The position numbers were made by a program, and so were the translations under genes. Positions 7,663-15,886 of a stretch of 20,671 nt of DNA are shown here, in pieces. How positions within the stretch are numbered: position 1 is the stretch's first letter; each line of letters opens with the position of its first letter. This stretch comes from Pseudomonadota bacterium (GTDB lineage Bacteria > Pseudomonadota > Gammaproteobacteria > Steroidobacterales > Steroidobacteraceae). Location: positions 1 to 20,671 of the forward strand of contig JAJZLX010000094.1 in NCBI GenBank assembly GCA_021850555.1. The letters are read 5' to 3'. A model generated the notes under the pieces. That model was not told the origin of the DNA. It worked only from the letters and a program-made list of their open reading frames with translations, and did no database searches.

Positions 7663-10458
7663 TCAAACCTTCAGAGTCGCGAGTAACCGCTGCGCGGCGG
7701 CCCGGCCATCGAATGGCCGCGGGCTGGAGAGAATCTTCAGCAAAATCTTCCGGGCCTGCGCGGCCCGGCCCGTCTTAGCCAAGGCGTAGGCGTAGTGGTA
7801 CTGCAGCTGTGTGTCCTGGGGATCGAGTTGGGCGGCCCGCTCGAGGTATCCGAGCGCACGGGTGCCCTGACCTTCGCGCACCAGGATCCAGCCCAGCGTG
7901 TCATTGATCTGGGGTGAGCGGGGCGCTACCTGATACGCGCGCTCCGCCATGGCCTCAGCGCGCGGATCGTGAATGCGGCTCATGGCCCACGCCAAGTTGT
8001 TGAGCGCGACGGCATCGTCCGCGTTCTGCTTGACCACGAGGCTGAATTGCTGCGCCGCCTGCACGGGATTGCGCGCGATGGTCAGATAATAGTCCCCGAG
8101 CACGGTGCGCACCCCCCAGTCCTGCGGCCAGCGCTGCAACCACTGCTTGAGCGGCCGCGCGGGATGCGGCAGGTGCGCGGCGAGCTGCGCCTGATAGAGC
8201 TTGACGGCCACCGCCGCACTCGGGCGCCAGCGCTGCGCTTCGCGGTACGCCGCCACGGCCTTCGTCAACTGTCCGACCGCACCCTCAACGTCCCCCTCGA
8301 ACACGAGCGCCCCCGGATCGTGGGGGGCCTCGGCGAGAAAGGTGTTGGCGCGATCCAGCGCCGCCTGGCTCTTGCCTTGGTGCAGATCGATGAGCGCCAG
8401 CAGGCGCGCGGCAGGCAGCCAGTGCGGCTGCAGCCGGCTCGCCTTCTGCAGCGAGGCATAAGCGGCCAGCGGTCGGTTCAGATCGAGCTGGGCCCGCGCG
8501 ACGTTGAGCCAGTAGGTCGCATTGCCGGGCTCGCGTGCCGCCGCGCGCGCCAAGCGCGCGAGCGCCGCGTCGTACTGATTCGCGCCGAGCAGCATCAGGC
8601 CTGCCTGCTCCATCAGGATCGCGCTGCCCGGTTGCGCGGCAACGGCCCGATCCAGGGCCGCATTGGCGTCGGGAAGGTTGCCCTGAAGGAGCGCCAGACG
8701 CGCGAGTGCGAACTGGACCTCCGGTTGCTTGCGCGCATGCTGGGCCGCCGCAAGGACGGTGCGCGCCAGCGCGAACTGCCGGGCACCGGCAAGGACCCCC
8801 GCCAGCGCGATGCGAACCGGCAGCACCGCCGGGTGAGCCGCAAGCGCTCCCTTCAGACGGCCTTCGGCTGCGGACACATCGCCCGCCCGCTCGTCGATCT
8901 GCGCGAGCGCGACCACTACGCCGAGATCATCCGGGCGGATGGTGAGCACCTTGCGCAGCAACGCGCGGGCCTGCGCCAGCTCATTCTGGCTGGCGAAGTA
9001 GCCGGCGCCGAGCTCGAGCACGCGCGGACTGCGCGGGTGGGCCGCAAGCAGCTGCTGAACCGCCATGCCCGCGGCACCGGGACCGCGCGTCGCGAGCAGC
9101 GCGCTCACCACCAACTGATCACGCCGCACCCCGTCCCGGTCGGTCGTCTTCTCCAGGAGCGCCAGGGCGCGTTGCGGCTGACCCACGCTCAAGTAGACCG
9201 CGGCGAGATTGATCAGGATCGTCGCATCGTGCGGGTGGGCCTGCGCGCTGCGCTTGAGGGAGCGGATGAGCACCTCGCGGTCGCCAGTGCGCTCGGCCGC
9301 CGAGCCCAGCAGCGAGAGGAGCTGCGGATCGAGTCTCGGCGCGCTCAGCGCTGGTGTGAGCGCGCGGATCGCAGCGCCCGGGTCGCCGAGCTTCAACTGC
9401 ACTTGCGCGAGCAGCTTGCGCGCCTGGATATTCTCCGGCGCCTCAGAGAGTGCCTGCTGCAGCTGCTGCTCGGCCTCCTCAAGGTCGCCGCGCGCGATCA
9501 GCGCGGCACCAAGCGTCACGCGCGCCTGCACGAACTGTGGCGCGTTGAGCACCAAGTGCTCGAGCTCATTCGTGCCGGCGAGCAATGCGCCGCGCGCGAG
9601 CTTCACGCGCGCCTGCAACAGCATGGTCAAAGGCGATTGCGGCTCAAGCTTGGTGAGCGCCGCCACGCTCTCGGCCGCCGGCTTGAGTTCACCGAGCGCG
9701 AGGCGCGATTCGGCCAGCGTCACCAGCGCCGTCAGCCGATGTAGGATGGGCTCTGAGCCGGGCATCCGCTGCAGCGCCGCGAGCATGGCGTGCTCGGCGG
9801 CCGAGAACTGGCCGAGAGCGGCATCGATCCGTCCGGCGATCAGGTGGGGTTCCGGCGATTTCGGATCACGCTGTGCGGCGAGGGTCAGCTGCGCCAGCGC
9901 CGCCGGGAAGTGCCCCTGGCTCGCCAGCGATTCGGCGAGCAGATCGCGCGCCTCGGTGAGATTCGGATGGGCCACCACCAGCGGCCGCAGCGCCGCGATC
10001 GCCTGCTCGAGCTGCCCGGTGCCGAGCAGTGCCCGGACATACAGGACGCTGCGATCCGGCTCCGGCAGCGCGATGCTGTGCTTTGCCAGCGCATCGAGCA
10101 GCTTCTTCGCCTGACCATTGGCGAGCCAGGTACGGGCCTGCAGGTCTTCGACCTGCGGACCTTTGGCGCCGGCAGTAACCGCATGTGAAAGCGAGGACTG
10201 CGCTCCATTCGCATCGGCAGCGTCGAGCGAGAGACGCGCCAGGAGCAGCCACGCCTGGGCATTGCGCGGGTCCTTGTGCACCACGGTGCGCAGGTCGAAG
10301 GCCGCTCCCTGCCATTCCCCCGCCTTCATTTCGCGCTTCGCGCGCTCGATGCGGTAGTGATTCGACAGCAGCGCACCGCAGCCCGCCAGGCCGAGCGCAG
10401 CCAGCGCGACGCAGATCCCTCCAGCTCGAGCCGCGTTCAGGCCGAGTCTGTTCCTCAT
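7663..10458 (-). CDS. prsT: PEP-CTERM system TPR-repeat lipoprotein PrsT
   Basis: The 931-residue lipoprotein has a signal peptide with lipobox LAGC (Cys27), followed by tetratricopeptide repeats along the whole chain, for example AWLLLARLSLDAADANGA and ALNNLAWAMSRIHDPRAEAM. Length and layout match PrsT, the large TPR lipoprotein encoded in most XrtA loci. The likely role is scaffolding protein-protein contacts at the outer membrane during polysaccharide or PEP-CTERM protein assembly; its exact function is unknown. The start ATG is supported by GGAGAG eight bases upstream. It heads the operon of export, chain-length, kinase and barrel genes. I saw no sigma-54 promoter directly upstream. Confidence 0.92.
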   Translation of the reverse strand: MRNRLGLNAARAGGICVALAALGLAGCGALLSNHYRIERAKREMKAGEWQGAAFDLRTVVHKDPRNAQAWLLLARLSLDAADANGAQSSLSHAVTAGAKGPQVEDLQARTWLANGQAKKLLDALAKHSIALPEPDRSVLYVRALLGTGQLEQAIAALRPLVVAHPNLTEARDLLAESLASQGHFPAALAQLTLAAQRDPKSPEPHLIAGRIDAALGQFSAAEHAMLAALQRMPGSEPILHRLTALVTLAESRLALGELKPAAESVAALTKLEPQSPLTMLLQARVKLARGALLAGTNELEHLVLNAPQFVQARVTLGAALIARGDLEEAEQQLQQALSEAPENIQARKLLAQVQLKLGDPGAAIRALTPALSAPRLDPQLLSLLGSAAERTGDREVLIRSLKRSAQAHPHDATILINLAAVYLSVGQPQRALALLEKTTDRDGVRRDQLVVSALLATRGPGAAGMAVQQLLAAHPRSPRVLELGAGYFASQNELAQARALLRKVLTIRPDDLGVVVALAQIDERAGDVSAAEGRLKGALAAHPAVLPVRIALAGVLAGARQFALARTVLAAAQHARKQPEVQFALARLALLQGNLPDANAALDRAVAAQPGSAILMEQAGLMLLGANQYDAALARLARAAAREPGNATYWLNVARAQLDLNRPLAAYASLQKASRLQPHWLPAARLLALIDLHQGKSQAALDRANTFLAEAPHDPGALVFEGDVEGAVGQLTKAVAAYREAQRWRPSAAVAVKLYQAQLAAHLPHPARPLKQWLQRWPQDWGVRTVLGDYYLTIARNPVQAAQQFSLVVKQNADDAVALNNLAWAMSRIHDPRAEAMAERAYQVAPRSPQINDTLGWILVREGQGTRALGYLERAAQLDPQDTQLQYHYAYALAKTGRAAQARKILLKILSSPRPFDGRAAAQRLLATLKV

Positions 10459-10811
10459 GGTTCGCTCTCCACCCGCTCAGTGGGACATTATGCTGCTGCA
10501 ACGTCGGCAGGTCCCGCACGCGAACCGCGCAGGGCGCCCAGCCGCAACCCGGCAACGAAGGATACCGGTCTGCTCGCAAGCGACGCAATCTTCCGACTGA
10601 AACATCCTGAATTTATTGATGATGCGACCGGCAGCTACCCGCGGCTGCCCGAGGCACCGCGGTGCCGGCCCGGCATTAAAGCGCAGGCGCGCCGGAGCGG
10701 TTCAGGAACTGGATCGCAATTTCCACCCGCAGGCGGATTGAATGAGCATCCGCGGATCGCCCACGCCCCCTAAGGCGCGCTCCTCGACCGCAACTTCCTC
10801 TTGGGAGGGAA
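10459..10811. other. Intergenic region upstream of prsT
   Basis: I see no credible gene in these 353 bases: the short open frames are Arg/Pro-rich shadows. The region should hold the prsT promoter, or be crossed by readthrough from the lipoprotein gene at 10812. I looked on the minus strand for GG-N10-GC sigma-54 elements and found none with correct spacing. The one ordered element is a palindrome at 10653-10666. Confidence 0.5.
10653..10666. repeat. Perfect 14-bp palindrome (possible operator or hairpin)
   Basis: GGCACCGCGGTGCC equals its own reverse complement and sits midway between the lipoprotein stop and the prsT start. It could be a protein-binding site or a small hairpin. It lacks a T-tract, so an intrinsic terminator is unlikely. 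In GC-rich DNA it may be chance. Confidence 0.3.
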
Positions 10812-11477
10812 TCAGGTGATGCTCTTGCTGGCGACGTTCGACAGGGCGCTCTCGGCGCCATTGCTGGTGTAGGCGGTCACCGCGAAGTACCACGTGCCGC
10901 TCGTCAGCCCGCTGATGACCTCATTGGTGACCCCGACGTTCGAGACCTCCACCATCTGAGTGAGCGCGGTGGGGCTGGTCCCGTAATAGATATTGTAGCC
11001 GGCAAGATCCAAGAGCGTCGAGCCGTCGGTATTGGTGGTAGGCGGAGTCCAGGACACATCTGCGGTGCCGGTGGTGGAATTGGCCTCGGCCACCGTGATG
11101 GCGAACGGCGGCAGCGAGGCCGAGGAACCGTTGGCGGACGCGCTGACGACGATGTTCGAGTAGGTGCCCGCATTCGCCGCCTGCGGCGTGCCGGAGAGCT
11201 GCCCGGTACGGGTGTTGAAGCTCGCCCAGGCGGGGGCATTCTGAATCGAGTAGGTCACCGTTGCGCCGCCGCTCACCGTGGGTGTGAAACTGTAGGTCTG
11301 ACCGGCGACTACCGTCGTGGCGGGGGTTCCGGAGACCGAAAGCGCCACTCTCTTGGTATTTATGGCCGAAGCGAGCACGGAACCGCTCGGGCTGCTGCCA
11401 CTTCCGCCGCAACCGGCAAGGGCACCAAGCGCGGCGAGCCCGCAGACGATGAACCTCACTGACACCCACGTACGCAT
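10812..11477 (-). CDS. Ig-like/fibronectin type III lipoprotein
   Basis: The 221-residue protein has a lipoprotein signal with lipobox LAGC (Cys23) and a Gly/Ser spacer. Residues about 45-130 resemble a putative-Ig (He_PIG) domain: YSFTPTVSGG, then APAWASFNTRTGQLSGTP and FAITV. Residues about 138-220 form a fibronectin type III domain: VSWTPPTTNTDGS, AGYNIYYGTSP, ISGLTSGTWYFAVTAY. It is probably anchored in the outer membrane and binds carbohydrate or protein; no enzyme motif is visible. It lies between prsR and prsT on the same strand, and an excellent sigma-54 promoter lies 100 bases upstream, tying it to the PrsR regulon. I know no gene name for it. Confidence 0.82.
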   Translation of the reverse strand: MRTWVSVRFIVCGLAALGALAGCGGSGSSPSGSVLASAINTKRVALSVSGTPATTVVAGQTYSFTPTVSGGATVTYSIQNAPAWASFNTRTGQLSGTPQAANAGTYSNIVVSASANGSSASLPPFAITVAEANSTTGTADVSWTPPTTNTDGSTLLDLAGYNIYYGTSPTALTQMVEVSNVGVTNEVISGLTSGTWYFAVTAYTSNGAESALSNVASKSIT

Positions 11478-11576
11478 ATCGGCTCCGCATCCGCGGACCT
11501 TCCCACGGACTTTTCATCACGCGGCCGGCGAACCGAAGCCCGTGGGCACGGTGCGAGAGCCGCGGAGAATGCTTAA

Positions 11577-11591
11577 GCAATAAGCGTGCCA
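11577..11591 (-). promoter_or_regulatory. Sigma-54 promoter of the Ig/FN3 lipoprotein gene
   Basis: On the minus strand the sequence reads TGGCAC-GCTTA-TTGC, a perfect match to the -24/-12 consensus TGGCAC-N5-TTGC. It lies 100 bases before the lipoprotein start. The adjacent prsR encodes a sigma-54 activator with GAFTGA. Confidence 0.8.
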
Positions 11592-11723
11592 TATATATTT
11601 TCCGTTCTGAATCAATAGGATAATTCTTCTTCGCGCGACTGATCCCGCGACACATCCTGCAGCGTGTCGGTTGCCACAGACGACTCTCTCGCCTCTTACG
11701 CGCGGTGCCCGATGCAACATCCT

Positions 11724-11796
11724 GAATTGTCAGTCAAACGCGCTCCACCCCACCACTGGCATCAAACGGTGTCAGCAGGTGACGCGAATTGTCAGT
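11724..11796. repeat. Direct repeat GAATTGTCAGT, two copies (candidate PrsR-binding sites)
   Basis: Identical 11-base copies are at 11724-11734 and 11786-11796. They are 62 bases apart, close to six helical turns, so they face the same side of the DNA. They sit about 135-220 bases upstream of the sigma-54 promoter at 11577-11591, the usual place for activator sites. The first copy is nearly palindromic (CTGA-N4-TCAG). Confidence 0.4.
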
Positions 11797-12076
11797 TTCC
11801 CACGCCTCGTCCGCAGCTCGATTCCAACATCCAACATAACATGCGCCTTGGCGACATAAAGCGGCTACGCAGAAATCACCGGACGGACCTTGATCACACA
11901 CAAAATGTTTCGACTGGCACCCGGCAGGATGCCATCACGCACCGGACGACGCGCATTATGTTCAGCCAATTCAATGATTTACGACAGACTCTTCATGTCG
12001 TCACATTTGCCATAATTCCAGTCGTGCCGCTCGTCCCTCGCAGGCCCAAGGGATCCTGACTCCGCGCGGCTCAACC

Positions 12077-13441
12077 TTACTTCGTCAGCGCGATCGACGT
12101 CCGCTCGATCAGGTCATAGAGCGTCGGGCGGGTGACGCCGAGGAGCTCGGCGGCCTTGGAGATGTTCCCGTGCGTGATGGCAAGCGCCCGCTGCACCGCG
12201 GCACCCTCGGCGCGCTGGCGCACTTCGCGCAGCGGGAGGATCTCCCCGCCGTCTTCGGGCTGCTCGAGGGTGAGATCCTCGGCCGTCACCCTCTTGCCCT
12301 CGGCCATGATCGCCGCGGCGTTCACGCGATTCTCGAGCTCGCGCACGTTGCCGGGCCAGGGATAGTGCTCGATCGCGGCGATCGCATCGGGGGAGAGTTT
12401 CAGCTGCGCCTTGCCGTGGCGCCTGCACGCTTCCTGCAGCAGGTAGTTCGCGATCAGCACCGAATCCGAGCCGCGCTCGCGCAGCGGCGGGATGTTAACC
12501 GTCACCTCGCTGATGCGGTAGAAGAGGTCCTCGCGGAAGCTCTTCTCCGCGATCGCCGCCTTCAGATCGCGGTGGGTGGCGGCGATGATGCGCACGTCCA
12601 CCTGGATCAGCTCCCGGCCGCCGACCCGCTCGATGCTCCGCTCCTGCAGGAAGCGCAGCAGTTTCGCCTGCAGGGCGAGCGGCATGTCGCCGATCTCATC
12701 GAGAAATAGTGTGCCGCCGTCGGCGGTCTCGATCTTGCCGCAGGTCTGTTTGACCGCGCCGGTGAAGGCGCCCCGCTCGTAGCCGAACAGCTCGCTCTCG
12801 AGCAGATTCTCCGGGATCGCCGCGCAGTTGATGGCCACCATGGGCGCGCCGTGGCGGGCGCTCAAGCCATGCAGCGCCTGCGCGAGGCGCTCCTTGCCCG
12901 TGCCGCTCTCCCCGAGCAGCAACACCGTGGCCCGGGTGGGCGCAAGCTTCTGCACCAGACGGCAGACCTTGAGCATCGACTCACTCGCCGCGATGACCCC
13001 ATCGAGCGCGCTCGCCGGGCGGCTCTCGGCGAGGCGGCGGTTCTCGGCCTCGAGCTCGTGGATGCGCCGCGCCCGGTCGATGATGAGCGCGAGTACCTGC
13101 ATGTCGACCGGCTTTTGGCAGAAATCATAGGCGCCGAGCCGGATCGCGCGCCGCGCGTGCTCCTGCCCTTCGCGGCCCGTGACCACGATGATCTTGATGG
13201 TGGGCGAGAAGCGCAGCAGCTCGGTGATGGTCGCGAAACCCTCCTCCACCCCGTCCGGATCCGGGGGCAGGCCGAGATCCTGCAGCACGATGGGCGGCTC
13301 GAGCCGCCGTGCGGCAGCGAGCGCCTCCTCGCGCGTGCCCGCGCACTCGACCTCAAAGTCATCCAGCGCCCACTTCAGCTGGCGCTGCAGTCCCGGATCG
13401 TCCTCGACGATGAGCAGTCTAGTTTTCTCTTTTGAGCCCAT
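12077..13441 (-). CDS. prsR: PEP-CTERM system sigma-54-dependent response regulator PrsR
   Basis: The 454-residue protein activates RpoN-dependent transcription in XrtA loci. The receiver domain (about 7-125) has acidic Asp14/Asp15, phospho-acceptor Asp55 in LQDLGLPP and Lys110. The AAA+ domain has Walker A GESGTGKE (177-184), the sigma-54 contact loop GAFTGA (224-229), Walker B LFLDEI (245-250) and FREDLFYRI (302-310). A Fis-type helix-turn-helix is near the C-terminus ([20 protein letters not shown], 425-444). The open frame continues upstream, but the ATG at 13441 starts directly before the receiver domain and fits the family length. It overlaps the prsK end by 23 bases, so both are co-transcribed. 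Candidate targets with sigma-54 promoters are at 11577, 18556, 19523 and perhaps 976. Confidence 0.95.
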   Translation of the reverse strand: MGSKEKTRLLIVEDDPGLQRQLKWALDDFEVECAGTREEALAAARRLEPPIVLQDLGLPPDPDGVEEGFATITELLRFSPTIKIIVVTGREGQEHARRAIRLGAYDFCQKPVDMQVLALIIDRARRIHELEAENRRLAESRPASALDGVIAASESMLKVCRLVQKLAPTRATVLLLGESGTGKERLAQALHGLSARHGAPMVAINCAAIPENLLESELFGYERGAFTGAVKQTCGKIETADGGTLFLDEIGDMPLALQAKLLRFLQERSIERVGGRELIQVDVRIIAATHRDLKAAIAEKSFREDLFYRISEVTVNIPPLRERGSDSVLIANYLLQEACRRHGKAQLKLSPDAIAAIEHYPWPGNVRELENRVNAAAIMAEGKRVTAEDLTLEQPEDGGEILPLREVRQRAEGAAVQRALAITHGNISKAAELLGVTRPTLYDLIERTSIALTK

Positions 13442-15506
13442 GCAGAGCGCTTCCTTCTGGTGCCGCAAGCATCGGGGCGAGCGGCAGCCGGAGGATGAAA
13501 CGGGTCCCGCGTCCCGGAGCGCTCTCGACCTCGATCGAACCGCCGCACTTGCGCACGAACTCGCGCGCCTGGAAAGCGCCGATGCCGAAGCCCCGCTCGC
13601 CCTTGGTGGTCTCAAAGGGCCGGAACAGCCGTTCCCGAATGAACGTCGCATCCATCCCGCAGCCGGTGTCGGCCACTTCGATGCTCCCCTGGTGGCCTGC
13701 CCGGTGCACCGATACGGTAACCGATCCGCTCTCGGGTGTCGCCTCCTGGGCATTACGTATCAGGTGCTCGAGCACCTGCATGAGCCGCTCGCGATTGAGC
13801 ACCGCCTCGGCGCGTGAGCGCACCTCGAGGGCAGGCTGCGGCGCGCGGCCGCAGCAGCGGCGGATGGCCTCGGCGCAGAGGTCGGCGAGCTCCACGCGGT
13901 GGCTCTGCTCGGTGAGCACCCCGCTCCTCAGCTCATCCATCAGGCGCGTCATGCGCTTGACCGAATTGTCGATCGTGAGGATCGCATCGTCGAAGAACTC
14001 GGGGTTACCGCGGTGGCGCGCGGCGTTCTGCACCACCAGGGCCTGCTGGGCGATGAGGTGGCGCAGGTCATGCATCAGCACCGCCGAGAGGCGGTTCAGC
14101 GCTTCGAACTGATGCGCCTCGGCCAGGCGCTCGGCGGCCTGCTCGACGGCGAGGAAGCTTGCGACCTGACGACCCGCGGCGCGCAGGAGATCGAGCTCTT
14201 CCCAGGACAGGCGCACCGCGGCGAGCGGCCGGCCGATGACGACGAAACCGATCAACGCATCACCGCAGATCAGCGGCACCACCACCCAGAAGCGCGGGTT
14301 CTCCCGCATCCACTGCGGCGGATCGAGCCGCGGGTGGGACTTCGACGGCGGTCGGCGCAGGGCGCGCAGCTCGTCGAGGTCGCAGATCCACTCGTGCGAG
14401 AGCAGATATTCGAAGAACTCGGCATGTCCGCTCTCACGGGGCGCATCGGGCGGCGCGAGATCCCCGCCGGCGGGCCCGTAGATGCCCTCCCCGTCGCGCA
14501 GCCATAGCCCGCCGCTCGTGGCACTCAAGAAGCCGGCCATGACGCGCGCGATGCGCTCATGCAGCGGCGCCTCGCCGCCTTCCGAAAGGGCGCGGGTGAG
14601 CTTCTGCCACTCGCTGCGGTAGTCGTAGCGGTATGGGAAGAGGTACTTGGCGATCGTCACCCGCGACCAGGCGCGGAACTGCTCCGAAAGCGCCGCCACC
14701 GCCAGCACCAGCGCGCCGGCGGCGAGGAACAGCAGCTGGCCGGCCGCGCCCCAGGAGCCGCCAAAGTGACGGATGAGGAAGCTTCCCACCGCCATCACGA
14801 GGACATAAAGGGCGGTCCCGAGGAGCGTGGCGCTGAAGAAGACGATGCGCGGGGAGAGAAAGGCGGCCGACTCCCACTCGGGGACGCGGCTCAAGCCCAC
14901 GGCGAGCATCCCCGCGAGTGCGGCATTGACGAAGCCGCGGTCCATCCAGAACACGGCGGCGAGACTGCCGTGCAGCATCGCGACCGAATACAGGCACAGG
15001 TCCCAGGCAAAGAGCGCCCCGATCGCAAGCCACACGTATTTCAGCGCCCAGCGCTGGGTCGAGCGGGTATTGCGTGCGACCTGCTCGACGAGCACGAGCC
15101 CGGAGATGGCGAGCACGAGTCCGCCCCACAGCCAGTAACGGGCCACTTCGTGCACCAGCAGGCCGGGCTCACCCGGCAGAAACAAGCCCATGGCCCACAA
15201 CGCCACCAAGGCCACGAGCCCCGTCAGGGTACGCTGAAGCGCGCGGGCGGCGCCGCCGGAGCTCGCTCCGCCCAGGCACCGCACCAACACCAGCACCCAG
15301 GCGAGATCGCGCAGGTACTCCGCGGCGATGACCAGACCCGGCCCATTGGGTCCGAGCCGCTCTCGCACCGAAAAGACGAGCGACCAGCCGAGTTCGGCGA
15401 GAACGGCGGAGGTGATGGCCGAGCCGGTCAGCCGCCGCCGCCACAGCGTCAGGCAAGCGGCGAGCAGCACAGCGTAGGCCGCGGCGCAGAGGACGTATCC
15501 GATCAC
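13419..15506 (-). CDS. prsK: PEP-CTERM system sensor histidine kinase PrsK
   Basis: The protein is about 695 residues. The N-terminal third is a multi-helix membrane domain (IGYVLCAAAYAVLLAACLTL onward). A GAF-like cytoplasmic domain follows (LICGDALIGFVVIGRPL to LAVEQAAERLAEA). The kinase core has the H box LMHDLRHL (His479), N box HLIRNAQEAT and G boxes VADTGCGMD and GFGIGAF. This is the PrsK layout, and it would phosphorylate PrsR. The open frame starts at a TTG (15605), but no ATG is available and the extra residues are not membrane-like. I chose the GTG at 15506, directly before the first helix; this also fits the family length. The ribosome-binding site there is weak. The signal sensed is unknown. 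Confidence 0.93.
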   Translation of the reverse strand: MIGYVLCAAAYAVLLAACLTLWRRRLTGSAITSAVLAELGWSLVFSVRERLGPNGPGLVIAAEYLRDLAWVLVLVRCLGGASSGGAARALQRTLTGLVALVALWAMGLFLPGEPGLLVHEVARYWLWGGLVLAISGLVLVEQVARNTRSTQRWALKYVWLAIGALFAWDLCLYSVAMLHGSLAAVFWMDRGFVNAALAGMLAVGLSRVPEWESAAFLSPRIVFFSATLLGTALYVLVMAVGSFLIRHFGGSWGAAGQLLFLAAGALVLAVAALSEQFRAWSRVTIAKYLFPYRYDYRSEWQKLTRALSEGGEAPLHERIARVMAGFLSATSGGLWLRDGEGIYGPAGGDLAPPDAPRESGHAEFFEYLLSHEWICDLDELRALRRPPSKSHPRLDPPQWMRENPRFWVVVPLICGDALIGFVVIGRPLAAVRLSWEELDLLRAAGRQVASFLAVEQAAERLAEAHQFEALNRLSAVLMHDLRHLIAQQALVVQNAARHRGNPEFFDDAILTIDNSVKRMTRLMDELRSGVLTEQSHRVELADLCAEAIRRCCGRAPQPALEVRSRAEAVLNRERLMQVLEHLIRNAQEATPESGSVTVSVHRAGHQGSIEVADTGCGMDATFIRERLFRPFETTKGERGFGIGAFQAREFVRKCGGSIEVESAPGRGTRFILRLPLAPMLAAPEGSALHGLKREN

Positions 15507-15886
15507 GGCCGAATCGTACTTGATGGGTCGCGAGAATGCCGGGAATTGGGCCGCATCGGCCCCAGTGCACCCGCCGCCCGAGCGGCCGGGCTCGGCATGC
15601 TCCAACGGGCGCAGCAGACCGAGGCCGCGTCGCGGCGACGTGTGACGGCCGTCTCACGGATACCCTTGAGCGGCACGGAAGCACCCCTTAGCATGGAGCG
15701 GGCGGTAGCGAAGATGGCCCTATCCTTGAAAGGCGGACCGGACCACGCGCCATTGCCCGCAGAACGCCCCCTTACTGAGCGCTGATGCGACGCTGGGGTC
15801 TGCGCACGAATTCTCACGCCGTCGGCAATACTGCGCCCTGCGCGGCCAGGACGGCCCTGGATTGACCTAATATGAAGGTAGCACCG
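15507..15886. other. Divergent intergenic region between prsK and the repeat lipoprotein
   Basis: This 380-base region must carry promoters for prsK (minus) and for the repeat lipoprotein (plus). No sigma-54 site with correct spacing was found, so PrsKR and the lipoprotein may use housekeeping promoters. I see no other structure and no credible gene. Confidence 0.45.

Larger units (their letters stand above)
11478..12076. other. Long, relatively AT-rich intergenic region between prsR and the Ig/FN3 lipoprotein gene
   Basis: These 599 bases contain no convincing gene. They are less GC-rich than their neighbours, especially from 11590 onward. They hold a sigma-54 promoter (11577-11591, minus) and, 130-220 bases upstream of it, two copies of an 11-base repeat, a layout typical of enhancer sites for a sigma-54 activator. 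No intrinsic terminator is evident after prsR. Confidence 0.6.

Noticed and set aside
7969..9744. A 591-codon plus-strand open frame across prsT
   Set aside because: It is an antisense shadow rich in Arg, Leu and Gln, with no domain, opposite well-defined TPR repeats.
13442..13753. N-terminal extension of PrsR by about 100 codons
   Set aside because: The extension lies antisense-like within prsK in another frame, is Arg/Ser-rich, and the receiver domain begins right after the ATG at 13441.
14559..15785. A 408-codon plus-strand open frame opposite the PrsK membrane domain
   Set aside because: Its composition is an Arg/Gln/His/Gly-rich antisense shadow, while the minus strand encodes clear membrane helices.
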